The position numbers were made by a program, and so were the translations under genes. A model generated the notes under the pieces. That model saw only the letters and a list, made by a program, of their open reading frames with translations. It did no database searches and had not been told where the DNA came from. A DNA stretch of 64,000 nucleotides from Zoroaster sp. YZ-2022 (Eukaryota; Echinodermata; Asteroidea; Forcipulatida; Zoroasteridae), in contig CM055828.1 in the NCBI GenBank assembly GCA_029582265.1, forward strand, positions 31,431,263 through 31,495,262. Reading direction: 5' to 3'. This document shows positions 55,122 through 64,000 of this stretch, one piece after another; position 1 is the first letter of the stretch; every line of letters begins with the position of its first letter.

Positions 55122-56063
55122 GTACTCGTTGCATTGAATTACTCTGTCCCTCATAAAACAAAGGCTTCGGTGCTTCTGTATAGCTCGGTATATCTCGGAA
55201 AAAGCCTATATGAAATAGTCTGGCAGCCGCACTTTATTACGTCTTCAGTAAATTCATGTTTTCCCCGATGGTGGATTTCAGACTTAATCAACCGTTTCAA
55301 TGTCCTGATTATGTATCTGTGTTGTCATGTATACACATGCGATATTATTATTCAAGATATATCGCCCGTGGTTATAGTTTTTTCTTTTTTTCTTTTGTTG
55401 TTGTTGTTGTTGCTATTTTACCGGTATTTTCTTTTTCATTGGAATATTACTATTTTACTTTAAATTTATGACAGATTTCATAAATTGATCGTGGGAAGCA
55501 TATTTTTACCATAAATATATTCAGAAATAATTAATGATGTGCTCCACCTTAAATTCAATTTGGATCTTAAGAACTGTTGAACCAAGCTTCTGAATATATC
55601 ATGAAATATTTAATTAAAAGTATATGTTTTCCTTTCTAAAAGCGGAATTCACAATAATCCGATTAAAACACAAATTCCCGGTAAAATAACGACAACAATA
55701 CGAGCGATGCACCTTTAATGTGCTGTAATAATAAATGTTATTATTAGGGCATCATGATTCAATGTTTAAAGGGACACACACACAACCTTTGTTTGAGTTT
55801 TTATATCATACACTATTGGTAATCTCGATAAACATTAAATGATTACAATTTTACATAAAAACCCACTTGGTGTAAAAAGTGGATTATGGTATTAAACATC
55901 CATTGAATTATTTATGTCTCAGGTATCGTCGTTTTAGTAAAATTAGTGAAATAATTTTCACAATTTAATATCTGGCATCCGAAGAAGAAAAAAAATTCCA
56001 ACACAAAGGAACGAATAGTTGTACACGAACAATCTGGATGCATTTTCAGTATTTTCTTGTTAA
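55122..56063. other. No gene recognised
   Basis: AT-rich. TTG run at 55397-55412. A TTTAAAGGGACACACAC motif at 55766 may be an old MITE end. Confidence 0.4.
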
Positions 56064-56263
56064 AGGGTATCGTCACGAGCAGAGCAGACTTTCAACAGGG
56101 CCTAGTTTAAGATGAACACAGTGACTGAATATTACTGGCTCATTATTTGTGCAGCAGCATCGGTAATATGACCTCATCATGTGAGGTATTATTTTCAGTC
56201 ACTGAGTTAATCTAAAACTTGCACTCCGATTCCATGCCCTGTTGATTGCGGCGATACTGCCCC
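56064..56263. mobile_element. TTAA-flanked MITE
   Basis: TTAA at 56060-56063 and 56264-56267. AGGGTATCGTCACGAGCAG and GCGATACTGCCCC ends. Family of 57835-58049. Confidence 0.75.
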
Positions 56264-56502
56264 TTAAATAACACAATGAAAAAAGCTGAAACGTTCAAAT
56301 ATTGATTTTTTTTTATACATATCTCTCTTGATTCTTGTCAAGTACGGTTGCAAAGACAGAAAATATTTTACCAACATTAAAAAGTATTTCACGAAAACCG
56401 TCTTTAAAATGGAATATCATTTTGATGTGTTGCAACACTATTGAATCATTAAAGTCAAGGCTGTATTTTCCTTTAAAGGGACTTACACTATTTGTAAAAT
56501 AG

Positions 56503-57540
56503 CTGTAAATGCACCCATACTTTATAAGAATCAAGAGATATGTATAAAAACCAACCAATGTCTGTAAATGCATCCATACTTTATAAGAATCAAGAGATAT
56601 GTATAGAAACCAACCAATGTCTGTAAATGCACCCATACTTTATAAGAATCAAGAGATATGTATAAAAACCAACCAATGTCTGTAAATGCATCCATACTTT
56701 ATAAGAATCAAGAGATATGTATAGAAACCAACCAATGTCTGTAAATGCATCCATACTTTATAAGAATCAAGAGATATGTATAAACACCAACCAATGTCTG
56801 TAAATGCATCCGTACTTTATAAGAATCAAGAGATATGTATAAAAACCAACCAATGTCTGTAAATGCATCCATACTTTATAAGAATCAAGAGATATGTACA
56901 TAAACCAACCAATGTCTGTAAATGCATCCATACTTTATAAGAATCAAGAGATATGTATAGAAACCAACCAATGTCTGTAAATGCATCCATACTTTATAAG
57001 AATCAAGAGATGTGTATAAAAACCAACCAATGTCTGTAAATGCATCCATACTTGATAAGAATCAAGAGATATGTACAGAAACCAACCAATGTCTGTAAAT
57101 GCATCCGTACTTTATAAGAATCAAGAGATATGTATAAAAACCAACCAATGTCTGTAAATGCATCCATACTTTATAAGAATCAAGAGATATGTATAAAAAC
57201 CAACCAATGTCTGTAAATGCATCCATACTTTATAAGAATCAAGAGATATGTATAAAAACCAACCAATGTCTGTAAATGCATCCCTACTTTATAAGAATCA
57301 AGAGATATGTATAGAAACCAACCAATGTCTGTAAATGCATCCATACTTTATAAGAATCAAGAGATATGTATAAAAACCAACCAATGTCTGTAAATGCATC
57401 CATACTTTATAAGAATCAAGAGATATGTATAGAAACCAACCAATGTCTGTAAATGCATCCATACTTTATAAGAATCAAGAGATATGTATAAAAACCAACC
57501 AATGTCTGTAAATGCATCCATACTTGATAAGAATCAAGAT
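56503..57540. repeat. 59-bp satellite array, ~17.6 copies
   Basis: Unit beginning CTGTAAATGCATCCATACTT and ending AAAACCAACCAATGT, period exactly 59 over many units. Variants (CACCC/CATCC, TATAGAAA/TATAAAAA) alternate in places, suggesting a two-unit higher order at 56503-56760. Confidence 0.95.
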
Positions 57541-57720
57541 TCAGGATCCAACCTGTGAAAGTTTCAGCTTATTTAAGAAAATAGTGAAAGTGCATTCGTA
57601 TTATTTGTATTCATTCTAATGTGGAAATAGATCAGTACCTGGTGATCATTCAAATTCGAATTCATTCATGTTTTCTCTAAAATGACAACATATCAGACAT
57701 ATAACTTCTCATGATTTTTT
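57541..57720. repeat. Single-copy flank of the satellite, shared with 15830-16075
   Basis: GTGAAAGTTTCAGCTT...GAAAATAGTGAAAGTGCATT...ACATATCAGAC matches the sequence after the lone unit at 15.8 kb. Confidence 0.6.
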
Positions 57721-57834
57721 TATACCATTGCCATATTAAAAATCAAGTAAGCTTTTGGATAATAATTATCTGCGTTTCTATTTGGATAATTATCAATGGT
57801 GTACGGTCATTTTCCTTTAATGACTTTTCATTAA

Positions 57835-58049
57835 AGGGGCAGTATCGTCACGATCAACAGGGCATGGAATCGGAGTGTTATTTTTGGATTAACTGAGTGA
57901 CGGCCATAATACCCCACATGATAAGGTCATATTACCGTTGCTGCTGCATAAATGAGCCAGTAATTTTCAGTCACTGGGTTCATCTTAAACTAGGACGCCG
58001 ATTCCATGCCCTGTTGAAAGTCTGCTTTGATCTTGACGATACTGCCCCT
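57835..58049. mobile_element. TTAA-flanked MITE, best copy of its family
   Basis: Ends AGGGGCAGTATCGTCA in inverted orientation, TTAA at 57831-57834 and 58050-58053. Both halves contain CAGGGCATGGAATCGG. It ends 25 bp before the SPATA21-like exon at 58075, so it lies right next to that exon's splice donor. Confidence 0.85.
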
Positions 58050-58074
58050 TTAATAATGACTGTCATCATCATAC

Positions 58075-58271
58075 CTTTTCTGGATCGTTCAGCGCGTCCG
58101 CCTTCTCATTAGTGTCGTCAGAGGGCGGTATATGAAAAGTGAGTCGAATCTTGCCGGTGCAGCGGCGGCGTTGTTCGATCTGCTGCCGCTCTTTTTTCTT
58201 GACGTTTTTCACAGGAGGGCCGGTGAGAAAAATGTGGAGAGGCTGCGCGTAGGGGCTCTTATTGTCATTCC
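58075..58271 (-). CDS. SPATA21: SPATA21-like exon F
   Basis: Acceptor TTTTCTTCAG, donor GTATGA. Encodes GNDNKSPYAQPLHIFLTG, PPVKNVKKKERQQIEQRRR, KIRLTFHIPPSDDTNEK and ADALNDPEK|. The KSPYAQ and KKKERQQ blocks are the second anchor for the SPATA21 assignment. Leaves in phase 0. Confidence 0.8.
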
Positions 58272-61200
58272 CTGAAGAAAATTAAAAGACTCTAATCAGT
58301 TACATTACAAGAATGGTTACATTTGGAAGGCATCGATCCATAAGACAAATTTAGAGGTACACTCACACGGACCCCATGGCACGTTCACCCAAAAATGTGG
58401 TGACGAAGGCATTGTTGATATAAATGAAACCAAGATTATTGAACAGTCCTACATCCGACAATATAGGTTTAAGTGAGACTAATTGCGGTGACACCATGTG
58501 AAGTTCTCTATTGAGTAGTAATTAATTCTGAAAAGAACTGGAGGTTACAACTCGACGTTTCGATCAGTATGCTCTGATCGTCTTGTGGACGATTAGAGCA
58601 TACGACCCCTGTTGTACTTTATACTGTACTGCATCATTATGTATACGCCCTCTATTGTCTGGCTGATCTGGCTGGCGTACTATGTGAATAGTTTGATGAT
58701 GAATATTTTAAGAGTTTCATAGCAAAACGCTTTAGGCTATATCCATTTGAGCTGTTTTGAGAAAAAGAATTGCAGAGAAGTTGGTGTGGCGTTTATCGTG
58801 ATTTGGAATAAAACGTGTATAATGATTGAGTTTATATAGTGGTTATATTGCGTTTTGCTAACAACTGAGTTTGAACTTGTGTGTGCCTACAGTGTGAACG
58901 ATGTCTGAGTGGTGTTGGTGCAAAAGTTTTAAATATGGCGTTTATCCCGTTTTGCTATGAAACTCTTATGTACAATCGGTTTTTTTACTTTCTGCCTTTG
59001 ACAAATCAGGGCCATGGGAGGGTATGACTATGAGCGCTGCTATCAAGGAGCTTTTTAGAATGATCCCTCACGGTGATCCCCGTGAGGATTAGCTAAGCGT
59101 ACAAAGCCAACGTACTGATTCCCCTCAAACTGGATCCCGGTCTAATACGGGGTACCTGACCCATCCAAGATCTCAGTGTCGGATCGCCGGTGGGGACAGC
59201 TGGGATAGGGAGATTTAGGGCTTCTTATTTATCTATACCTTGGTTACTAGCTTGCAGTTTCTCCAGATGCCTCGCTAACTGTTTCTCGGTTAGACCGATT
59301 AGTCTGGCTCCGGCGGCATAATGCATGACCACATGGGGTGCATTCACACGTCGGTACTTGTTTTTGTAATACCTGGGGGTATTTAATATGACATCGACAA
59401 GTATACATTATCGTGTCAACCTGCATGTCTCATTGGTTTATAAAGAGTGTCGAAGTGTGACGTCACGATCCCGTGGTAGTCTGAAGTTTACATACTTTGC
59501 TTTGTGTTGTGTTTTGATGCAACATTTACAAAATGTTGCGGTGATTTTCTTTACATGTTATTACTTCGGCTCTCCATAATTATCAAAGCAACCATATTCA
59601 TTTTGGTATTAAGAGATCGACGGAGGTTCAATTTGCATATCTGAAGGGATATGAAGAGTTACAATGGTGTTTACTCTATGTTTTCATTGGAATGTAAACA
59701 AAATGACACTGTGGCATGACGTCAGGTTTTGTAGAAAATAATGTTTATTTTAATTGATGACGAACACAAGGGAGCGGGATCTTGCAAACAATATAAAAGC
59801 CAATGTATGTCCAGTCATATGATACAAAGATACCCCTCTAGTTTGAAACATGCAAAGCAAAGCGGGTTACGTCTCGATCCTTCACTATAGTGCACTGTTT
59901 TTTGCAAGCGGGAATACATCATTTGGGGACCCTTTTTTTCACCATTGTAATAAACAAAATGTAATTTGTAAAGTTGTTATTCACAAACCCAACAATTTCG
60001 TCCATTTGTTTAAGAGCAGATGACTTCATGAACTCCGTCAGCGCATCGAATAGGATATGCTCACGCCCACCGGTTGGTGACTCGGGTTGGCCTTCGTGCT
60101 TAGATGCTGTCAGAAAAGAAATTAAAATATTTCAGAATTTTGCATTAAGGCAAAAGATTGGGGGAAATAATATTGATTTATTGTTTAAAAAAGAAAGAAA
60201 ACATGTGATAATAGTGAAAGTAGATAATATAATTTAAACAGACTCCGAACATCTCAAGCGAATGGATTTTGATAGGTGGGATATTAATTTATTCTGGTAA
60301 ACACAAACATTGGAATTTGAAAGTATCAGGAACCAATAAGCTAAACCAGAACAGCTGATCTTTTATTATTTTTGGTCTGATTTCGCTTCGTTTAAAAAAA
60401 ATTATTATTATCACTTTTTATATTTGTAATGAAGTTGACCCTGTTGTGTAAAACGTTTATTTACAATTTCAATCCGTAGATCTATCACGATATACTCTTT
60501 GTCTTTTCAATAAATTGATTATTTATCTTAAATTGATTATTTATCTTAACTTTACAGAGTTCATATTTTATTGTATATGAGCTGTATGTTATTAATTTGC
60601 TTTTATAATGATGGCCCAATGAAAATCATCAGAAGGTGACATGGTTACCATATGTAAATGTGTGGCAGTCGGGGAAAACCCGTCGGAAGTCGCCACGCAC
60701 ATTTTGCAATTATGGACCGATTTACGTAAAAATTTACCAAGTGTCATTTTTGAGATTTTGGTTCCAAATGGAAGTTGTTGTCTTTAAATTTCCTCTTAAA
60801 TTTTTTTTAAAGGAAAATCAAAGTATAAAATGTATTTTTGGGATGTTTTTGAACCCAATGCATTTTAAAATAATTAGAAGATTTAAAAAATTCACTCTAA
60901 AACAATGCACTTTTTGGCTGACGCTCATGAATTCTCCCAAAGCACGCCCCCCTATGAATAACCCATCAATGGAAAGCTCTACACTAGTCCTGATCCTGTC
61001 CTATTAATAGTTCAAGGGATTTACGTTTACTGCATAGCCAACTTTGAAGCCTAATTTCTCCGTTTGTGGGTTTTAGAATAAACCGCCTTTGAAAGGTCAT
61101 AACTTTAGTTGTGGTTTGAATATTGAACTCATTAAAACTGTTATGAGATCAGTAAAGGGTGTACTTGATTAAATGCTCAACAAGAATTGTAAAAAATTGA

Positions 61201-63791
61201 CCATGTGTTGGGTTTTCCTGGACCGCCACACAAATAAAGCTTTTATTATCATTATTATGCTCTGATTGTATAGTGTGTTGTCTGTTTTTGTCTTATTTTG
61301 TATTACCTTGAAGGGTTACATCTTAACTCAGATATTCTACCGAGTATACCTACCAAACATTACATCTTAACTCAGATATTCTACCGAGTATACCTACCAA
61401 ACATTACATCTTAACTCAGATATTCTACCGAGTATACCTACCAAACATTACATCTTAACTCAGATATTCTACCGAGTATACCTACCAAACATTACATCTT
61501 AACTCAGATATTCTACCGAGTATATATACCTACCAAACATTACATCTTAACTCAGATATTCTACCGAGTATACCTACCAAACATTTCCAGAAATTTCTCT
61601 GTATTGGTCATCATATTCAGGAATTCATCGAAGTCGATTTCGCCACTTCCTACAATATAACCAAAATAAACCCGAGTTACACTCTAAAAAACGAAGTGCT
61701 GAATATAGCACCACAAGTGCAGTCACTGTACAAGCTCCTAAAAAGTGCTAAAATTCAGCACTTCGTTTCTAGAGTGCATATACAAAGTACACTCGAAGTG
61801 CTGAATATAGCACCTCAAGTGCTAATTTTAGCATTTTTTAGGAGCTTGTATAGTGACTGCACTAGAGGTGCTATATTCAGCACTTTGTTTTTTTTAGAGT
61901 GTAGCAATCAAAACGAAAGGAATACAAGTCTGAAATAGTTTAAGATTAATTTTGTAACCGAGTTGTTACTTGGTTACAGTATACGGTTAATCGGTTAACT
62001 GAGCCGAATTTTAAAACCATAAAATTCGAAGATGGTATGAAAATAAAGGTGAAGGGGGAAAAACAGGATTAGATGTTAAATTTATGTTATTCACTATTGG
62101 TAAATGTTGTGGATTGAAGAAATCTTCACGGATTTTGTATGGGGGTTATTGCACAAAAAAGGTAGAATCAATTTTCTAAAAGTAGTTTTCGGATAACCAA
62201 ACCGAGTAACCGTATAATCATTCGGTTAACCGAGTAACCGATTAATCGTTGCAGCACTCGTCTGAAACTGGATCTCTGATACCATGGTATCCCCAATACA
62301 GATTTTTCCCCAGCCTTTATTGGTGCATACTAGGTGTCGAGACTGAAAGCTGTTTATTGCTGTTGGAATTTATGAAGTACAGGCATACTGTATATGCAAA
62401 TGTTATGCAAATATTCATATCGCTGTAGTTTTTAAAAGCCCAGCGTTGTTGCTGTGTAAACGTTTAAAACCTTAAACAGCTCTCTTGGCTGGATTCAATA
62501 ATAGTCTTGGTTAAAAACTGTGTTTGTATGTTTTTGATACACGATCCCACAGCGCTACACGAACGCTACAATCACGAACTGCTACCACACACGAACCGTG
62601 TGTGATGGTAGCGGTTTGTGATTGTAGCGTTTGTGTACAGCCGTCAGATCGTGTATCATAAACATGCAAACACAGTTTTGAACCAAGACTAGAATCAATA
62701 ATAAAGTTACAAACTGTAAGTCACGACTTATGAACATCGATCGACCGATGTTCATGGGACGATTTGGGCCTACCATCTTTGTCGATGGCATGCAGTACTT
62801 CTTTTATCTCGTCCACTGAAAGGTAGATGTCCACAGAGTTCAATGCTTCGGCTAGCTCCTCTGCGTCGATGGTTCCACCACCGTTTCTGTCGAAAAGGTC
62901 AAAAGCCTCCTTGAAAGCTGTAGGAAAAGAAATGTCCAAAAAATAACATTACTATATCAAAGATCCCTGATTCAATTAATCAATGATCCCAAACCTCACA
63001 CTTTCAGATGTTGGTTTATATAATCGTACAAATACATAGTGACATTTTACTAATGGTTGTGAAACTACATGGGTATGTTGACAGACAGGGCTGTAGGGAA
63101 GACATTATCTGTGGGAGGGGGGGGGGGGCGGTGGAAGCCAATATGCAGACTGTTTTCAGTGGACGATACAGAACTGAAACGGGAGGGGCCGAAATGTTTT
63201 TCAAAAATCTGAATTCCAATATTGCTGGACGGGGTTGGGGGGGGGGGGTATTTTGCCGACAGATGTTCGATTTGTCTGTTTATTTTGCCGACTGAGATAG
63301 ATATTTATGGGGGTGTCACTCTACCCCATTGTTGTCATAGCTTGGATTTACCCGACCACCATGAGCCTGAAGATCTGACATCACACTTCGAGGCTCGTGA
63401 ATAACGCCAGATACTGGCTGGATCCATGTTTTCCCCGAGATTCAACTTTGACCTTGGTTAGTAGCTAGCACGCAAGCCTCGAAGCGTGACGTCGATCTTC
63501 AGTACATCGTATCCAATGAAATCCCTTGAATAGTGCGATATAGGATAAAGACAGGGGGACCAGTCTAGACCACCATTGTCTATACCCACCTTCTTTTTGT
63601 TCAGCTGTGAGGGCGGGCTCGGGTTCCTTAACTTTTTGTTTTGTCGGCGCCACGCTGGCACGGCGTGCCGGTGTTGCTCCAAAGGCATGGATGGGCCCCT
63701 GTACCGGCAGGGTACAGTTCCGTTTGACGCTCATGCGTCTTTGCTGGTGAACGTTGCTTGAGAACTCTGGCTGTGTGCTAGGGCGACGAAC
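58075..63791 (-). CDS. SPATA21: SPATA21-like EF-hand protein, six exons (5' end outside window)
   Basis: Minus-strand exons 63590-63791, 62774-62917, 61578-61649, 59989-60106, 59239-59372 and 58075-58271 join without a phase conflict (0/1, 1/1, 1/1, 1/2, 2/1, 1/0). The protein has a basic linker, two EF-hands (loops DRNGGGTIDAEE and DKDGSGEIDFDE), the sequence MTNTEKFLEMF, an ILFDALTEFMKSSAL helix, an AAGARLIGL segment and a KSPYAQPLHIF segment followed by KKKERQQIEQRRR. The same order of EF-hands, helix and SPYAQ block is what I recall of vertebrate SPATA21, a testis-associated calcium-binding protein. The first exon(s) lie beyond 63791 and the last is probably 29388-29558. Confidence 0.8.
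58485..58605 (-). mobile_element. Penelope-like terminal fragment with ribozyme-like hairpin
   Basis: Third short copy. The GATCAG/CTGATC hairpin and GAAACG are intact, but CTGA is lost (ACAAGA). It is followed at once by a partial inverted copy (ATTAGAGCATA). Confidence 0.55.
58709..58968. mobile_element. TA-flanked MITE with TAAGAGTTTCATAGC ends
   Basis: TAAGAGTTTCATAGCAAAACG and its complement at the right end. GGCGTTTATC-type blocks repeat inside. It lies in the intron between SPATA21-like exons E and F. Confidence 0.8.
59239..59372 (-). CDS. SPATA21: SPATA21-like exon E
   Basis: Acceptor ATACCCCCAG, donor GTATAG. Encodes YYKNKYRRVNAPHVVM, HYAAGARLIGLTEKQLA and RHLEKLQASNQ, a basic helical segment. 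It has no counterpart among long open frames, but splice sites and phases on both sides agree. Confidence 0.75.
59989..60106 (-). CDS. SPATA21: SPATA21-like exon D
   Basis: Acceptor TTTTCTGACAG, donor GTTTGT (weak). Encodes ASKHEGQPESPTGGREHI, LFDALTEFMKSSALKQMD, EIVG. The phase-2 end fits the next exon, which begins G-TAT-TAC. Confidence 0.78.
60107..61316. other. SPATA21-like intron, no element recognised
   Basis: AT-rich intron. An open frame at 60636-61007 has no recognisable protein motif. A direct repeat TTGATTATTTATCTTAA occurs at 60516 and 60533. Confidence 0.45.
61317..61584 (-). repeat. 44-bp minisatellite containing a splice donor, six units
   Basis: Units start at 61317, 61361, 61405, 61449, 61493 (48 bp, extra TATA) and 61541. 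In gene orientation each unit reads ATGTTTG|GTAGGTATAC and onward, so each repeats the last seven exon bases and the 5' splice site of exon C. Confidence 0.95.
61578..61649 (-). CDS. SPATA21: SPATA21-like exon C (EF-hand 2)
   Basis: Short exon of 72 nt. Acceptor TATTGTAG, donor GTAGGT. Encodes SGEIDFDEFLNMMTNTEK and FLEMF. Joined to exon B it gives the canonical loop DKDGSGEIDFDE. Its last seven bases and its donor are the first part of a 44-bp minisatellite in the following intron. Confidence 0.88.
61680..61901. mobile_element. TA-flanked palindromic MITE
   Basis: CACTCTAAAAAACGAAGTGC ends inverted, TA at 61678-61679 and 61902-61903. Several AGTGCTGAATATAGCACC hairpins inside. It sits about 30 bp upstream of exon C in the gene direction. 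Confidence 0.85.
62497..62700. mobile_element. Long hairpin MITE
   Basis: Two arms of about 95 bp (AGTCTTGGTT...GATACACGATC and GATCGTGTATC...AACCAAGACT) with inner GCTACAATCACGAAC/GTTTGTGATTGTAGC pairing and a short ACACACGG/CCGTGTGT loop. Intronic. Confidence 0.8.
62774..62917 (-). CDS. SPATA21: SPATA21-like exon B (EF-hand 1)
   Basis: Acceptor TTCCTACAG, donor GTAGGC. Encodes AFKEAFDLFDRNGGGTID and then ALNSVDIYLSVDEIKEVL. Loop 1 has Gly at position 5 where Asp/Ser is usual, so its calcium affinity may be lowered. The second loop is split by the intron after DKDG. Confidence 0.9.
62918..63589. other. SPATA21-like intron between exons A and B
   Basis: Two poly-G tracts (63117-63129, 63237-63249) share GTGGAAG/GGAGGGG context. 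No exon seen. Confidence 0.45.
63590..63791 (-). CDS. SPATA21: SPATA21-like exon A (internal)
   Basis: Acceptor AAACGTTACAG before 63791, donor GTGGGT after 63590. Encodes VRRPSTQPEFSSN, RRMSVKRNCTLP, ATPARRASVAPTKQK and ends PALTAEQKE|, the usual lead-in to a calmodulin-type EF-hand. Basic and proline-rich, probably disordered. RRMS and RRAS look like kinase sites. Confidence 0.8.
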
Positions 63792-64000
63792 CTGTAACGT
63801 TTTCACGTAGAAGGTTGAGTGAAATTGAGTAAGTAAAACAAACATTATCATTGAGCGGTTCCGTGAAATAGGCAGTTTTGAAAACCTGGGGCCCTTTTCA
63901 GGGAAAGTGGAACTTTTTATTCGGTAGAAATACAGTCATATAACATCATCTTTATTGTTAAAATATCACATGTGATGGAACAAATAACCCAGATCCTCTG

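Noticed and set aside
54567..57540. Regular repeat arrays resembling CRISPR
   Set aside because: Head-to-tail units without spacers, in a eukaryotic genome, with no cas-like genes: a TIR-derived minisatellite and a satellite.
60636..61007. 123-codon open frame in the SPATA21-like intron
   Set aside because: Low-complexity F/K-rich translation of AT-rich DNA with no family resemblance.

Overview
This is a eukaryotic window. The genes have spliced exons with GT-AG junctions and long introns, the sequence is AT-rich, and most of it is transposon debris. The mix of non-LTR elements, Penelope-like elements, Kolobok-, hAT- and TA-type MITEs, a Polinton polymerase remnant and tRNA-derived SINEs, together with a WDR86-like and a SPATA21-like gene, suggests a marine invertebrate deuterostome (echinoderm, hemichordate or cephalochordate). 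The species cannot be named from the sequence alone.

Layout. 1-10 kb is a mobile-element graveyard: a piggyBac remnant, a tRNA-Leu SINE head, an ACGT-rich repeat block, a frameshifted Penelope-like element, and a CR1/L2-type LINE split by a TTAA-flanked transposon that carries a THAP zinc-finger exon. 10.9-24.6 kb (+) is a four-exon WDR86-like gene encoding 499 residues with eight WD repeats. Its 10.2-kb first intron is full of MITEs. 24.6-34.6 kb is mostly non-coding, with one minus-strand exon at 29.4-29.6 kb, a SINE and a LINE. 34.6-49.4 kb holds two nearly identical intronless class A GPCR genes in direct orientation. Each lies in a duplicated block of about 3-4 kb, and the blocks are separated by a 7.4-kb inverted-repeat element containing a Polinton-type DNA polymerase fragment, a LINE fragment and a hAT MITE. 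49.4-58 kb is again repeats: an integrase-type transposon with minisatellite-built inverted termini, a palindromic element enclosing a tRNA-like Pol III promoter, a TIR element with a 28-bp array, and a 59-bp satellite. 58.1-63.8 kb (-) holds six exons of a SPATA21-like EF-hand gene. Its likely last exon is the one at 29.4 kb, which would place both GPCR genes inside its last intron on the opposite strand.

Function. No operon or pathway links these genes. The WD-repeat protein is probably a cytosolic scaffold, the EF-hand protein a calcium-binding (possibly sperm or ciliary) protein, and the receptors are membrane proteins. The most informative signals are the amino-acid-changing differences between the GPCR copies, concentrated in extracellular loop 2; empty/filled-site evidence for a hAT insertion; the THAP exon with a stop codon at a zinc-ligand position; a minisatellite built from a splice donor; and two elements whose inverted termini are fused to other functional modules.
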